A stretch of 5,776 nt of DNA from Acidobacteriota bacterium (GTDB lineage Bacteria; Acidobacteriota; Terriglobia; Terriglobales; Acidobacteriaceae). This document shows, one piece after another, positions 5,390-5,776 of this stretch; the first letter of the stretch is position 1; every line of letters starts with the position of its first letter. Position numbers and translations under genes: made by a program. The notes under the pieces are model-generated. The model was not told the origin of the DNA and did not search any database. It worked only from the letters and a program-made list of their open reading frames with translations. The stretch spans positions 1-5,776 of the forward strand of contig JAKABE010000237.1 in NCBI GenBank assembly GCA_021801945.1, in the 5' to 3' direction.

Positions 5390-5776
5390 TTGCCCACTTA
5401 CCGCAGATCGGTCATTCCCACCCACCCCGATGCCGAGGGCCGTGCCGTCCCCTTGGTGGCCATCGTGGGCCGTCCCAACGTGGGTAAATCCACCCTCTTC
5501 AACCGCCTCACCGGGTCGCGGCGTTCCATCGTTGGCGACGAGCCCGGCATTACCCGCGACCGTATTTACGGCGAGTACCAGTGGGCCGGCCGCCGCTTCC
5601 GCTTGGTGGATACAGGCGGCGTTGTGCCCGGCGACGAGGAATTGATTGCCTCCGAGGTCTTCGCGCAGGCGCGCGTGGCGCTCCGCGAGGCCGATGCGTT
5701 GGTCATGGTAGTGGACGTGCGCACTGAGCTGGCCCGCCCCGACTACGATCTGGCGCGGCTGCTCTTGCGCGGCGGC
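5390..5776 (+). CDS. der: Ribosome-associated GTPase Der (EngA), N-terminal part (3' end outside window)
   Basis: Der is an essential tandem-domain GTPase that assists 50S ribosomal subunit assembly. The 129 codons here cover most of the first G domain: P-loop GRPNVGKS (residues 27-34), GDEPGITRDRIYGEY (49-63) with the switch I Thr55, DTGG (74-77), and the helix before the NKxD motif, ending LARLLLRGG at the edge. VAIVGRPNVGKSTLFNRLTG, GITRDR and the DTGG spacing separate Der from Era, which has a different switch region. I chose the TTG at 5390 because of its GGAG ribosome site. This adds about 20 residues before the usual PLVAIVG opening; starting at TTG 5453 or GTG 5456 would give a family-typical N-terminus. 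The segment VVDVRTEL has Val where Der commonly has VVDGR. The second G domain and KH-like domain lie beyond the window. Confidence 0.93.
   Translation, partial: MPTYRRSVIPTHPDAEGRAVPLVAIVGRPNVGKSTLFNRLTGSRRSIVGDEPGITRDRIYGEYQWAGRRFRLVDTGGVVPGDEELIASEVFAQARVALREADALVMVVDVRTELARPDYDLARLLLRGG

Noticed and set aside
5370..5645. ATG-started + strand frame overlapping the beginning of der.
   Set aside because: It is out of frame with the conserved GTPase motifs and gives a Pro/Ser/Trp-rich shadow peptide.
1..5776. CRISPR arrays, tRNA or rRNA genes, insertion-sequence ends or an integrase gene.
   Set aside because: I saw no regularly spaced repeats, cloverleaf sequences, terminal inverted repeats or recombinase motifs on either strand.

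Overview
This is a GC-rich bacterial chromosomal segment. Four ordinary housekeeping or hypothetical genes surround a small accessory island. The gene repertoire and high GC would fit an Acidobacteriota-like or other soil bacterium, but nothing here fixes the phylum and I hold that lightly.

Layout: (1) 2-289, + strand, the C-terminal 95 codons of UTP-glucose-1-phosphate uridylyltransferase (GalU). (2) 286-883, - strand, a compact type II toxin-antitoxin operon. A Phd/YefM-type antitoxin is followed by an overlapping RelE/ParE-type toxin whose stop codon lies inside the end of galU. (3) 884-1171, a junction zone. It holds an 18-bp palindrome that is the likely antitoxin operator, a diverged 35-bp copy of the galU 3' end, and a truncated HTH (XRE-type) antitoxin gene on the - strand. 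(4) 1172-2092, - strand, an Mrr-type restriction endonuclease with an intact-looking catalytic motif, in visibly AT-richer DNA. (5) 2135-4180, - strand, a DinG/YoaA-type iron-sulfur helicase. (6) 4181-4373, a divergent promoter region. (7) 4374-5141, + strand, an unrecognised six-helix membrane protein, followed by a stem-loop. (8) 5142-5389, a spacer with only a doubtful small ORF. (9) 5390-5776, + strand, the N-terminal 129 codons of the ribosome-assembly GTPase Der (EngA), apparently started by TTG.

The segment between galU and dinG (about 290-2134) reads as a genomic island: toxin-antitoxin module, broken antitoxin gene and restriction enzyme. The most interesting structural signal is the duplicated galU tail (254-288 and 961-995, 31 of 35 identical). 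It brackets the toxin-antitoxin module exactly, and its far edge coincides with the break in the HTH antitoxin gene. This looks like an insertion or recombination scar that used the 3' end of galU as its site and kept galU intact. No integrase, transposase, CRISPR array, tRNA or rRNA is visible. The individual gene families are all known. What may be new is the junction, not a new enzyme system.
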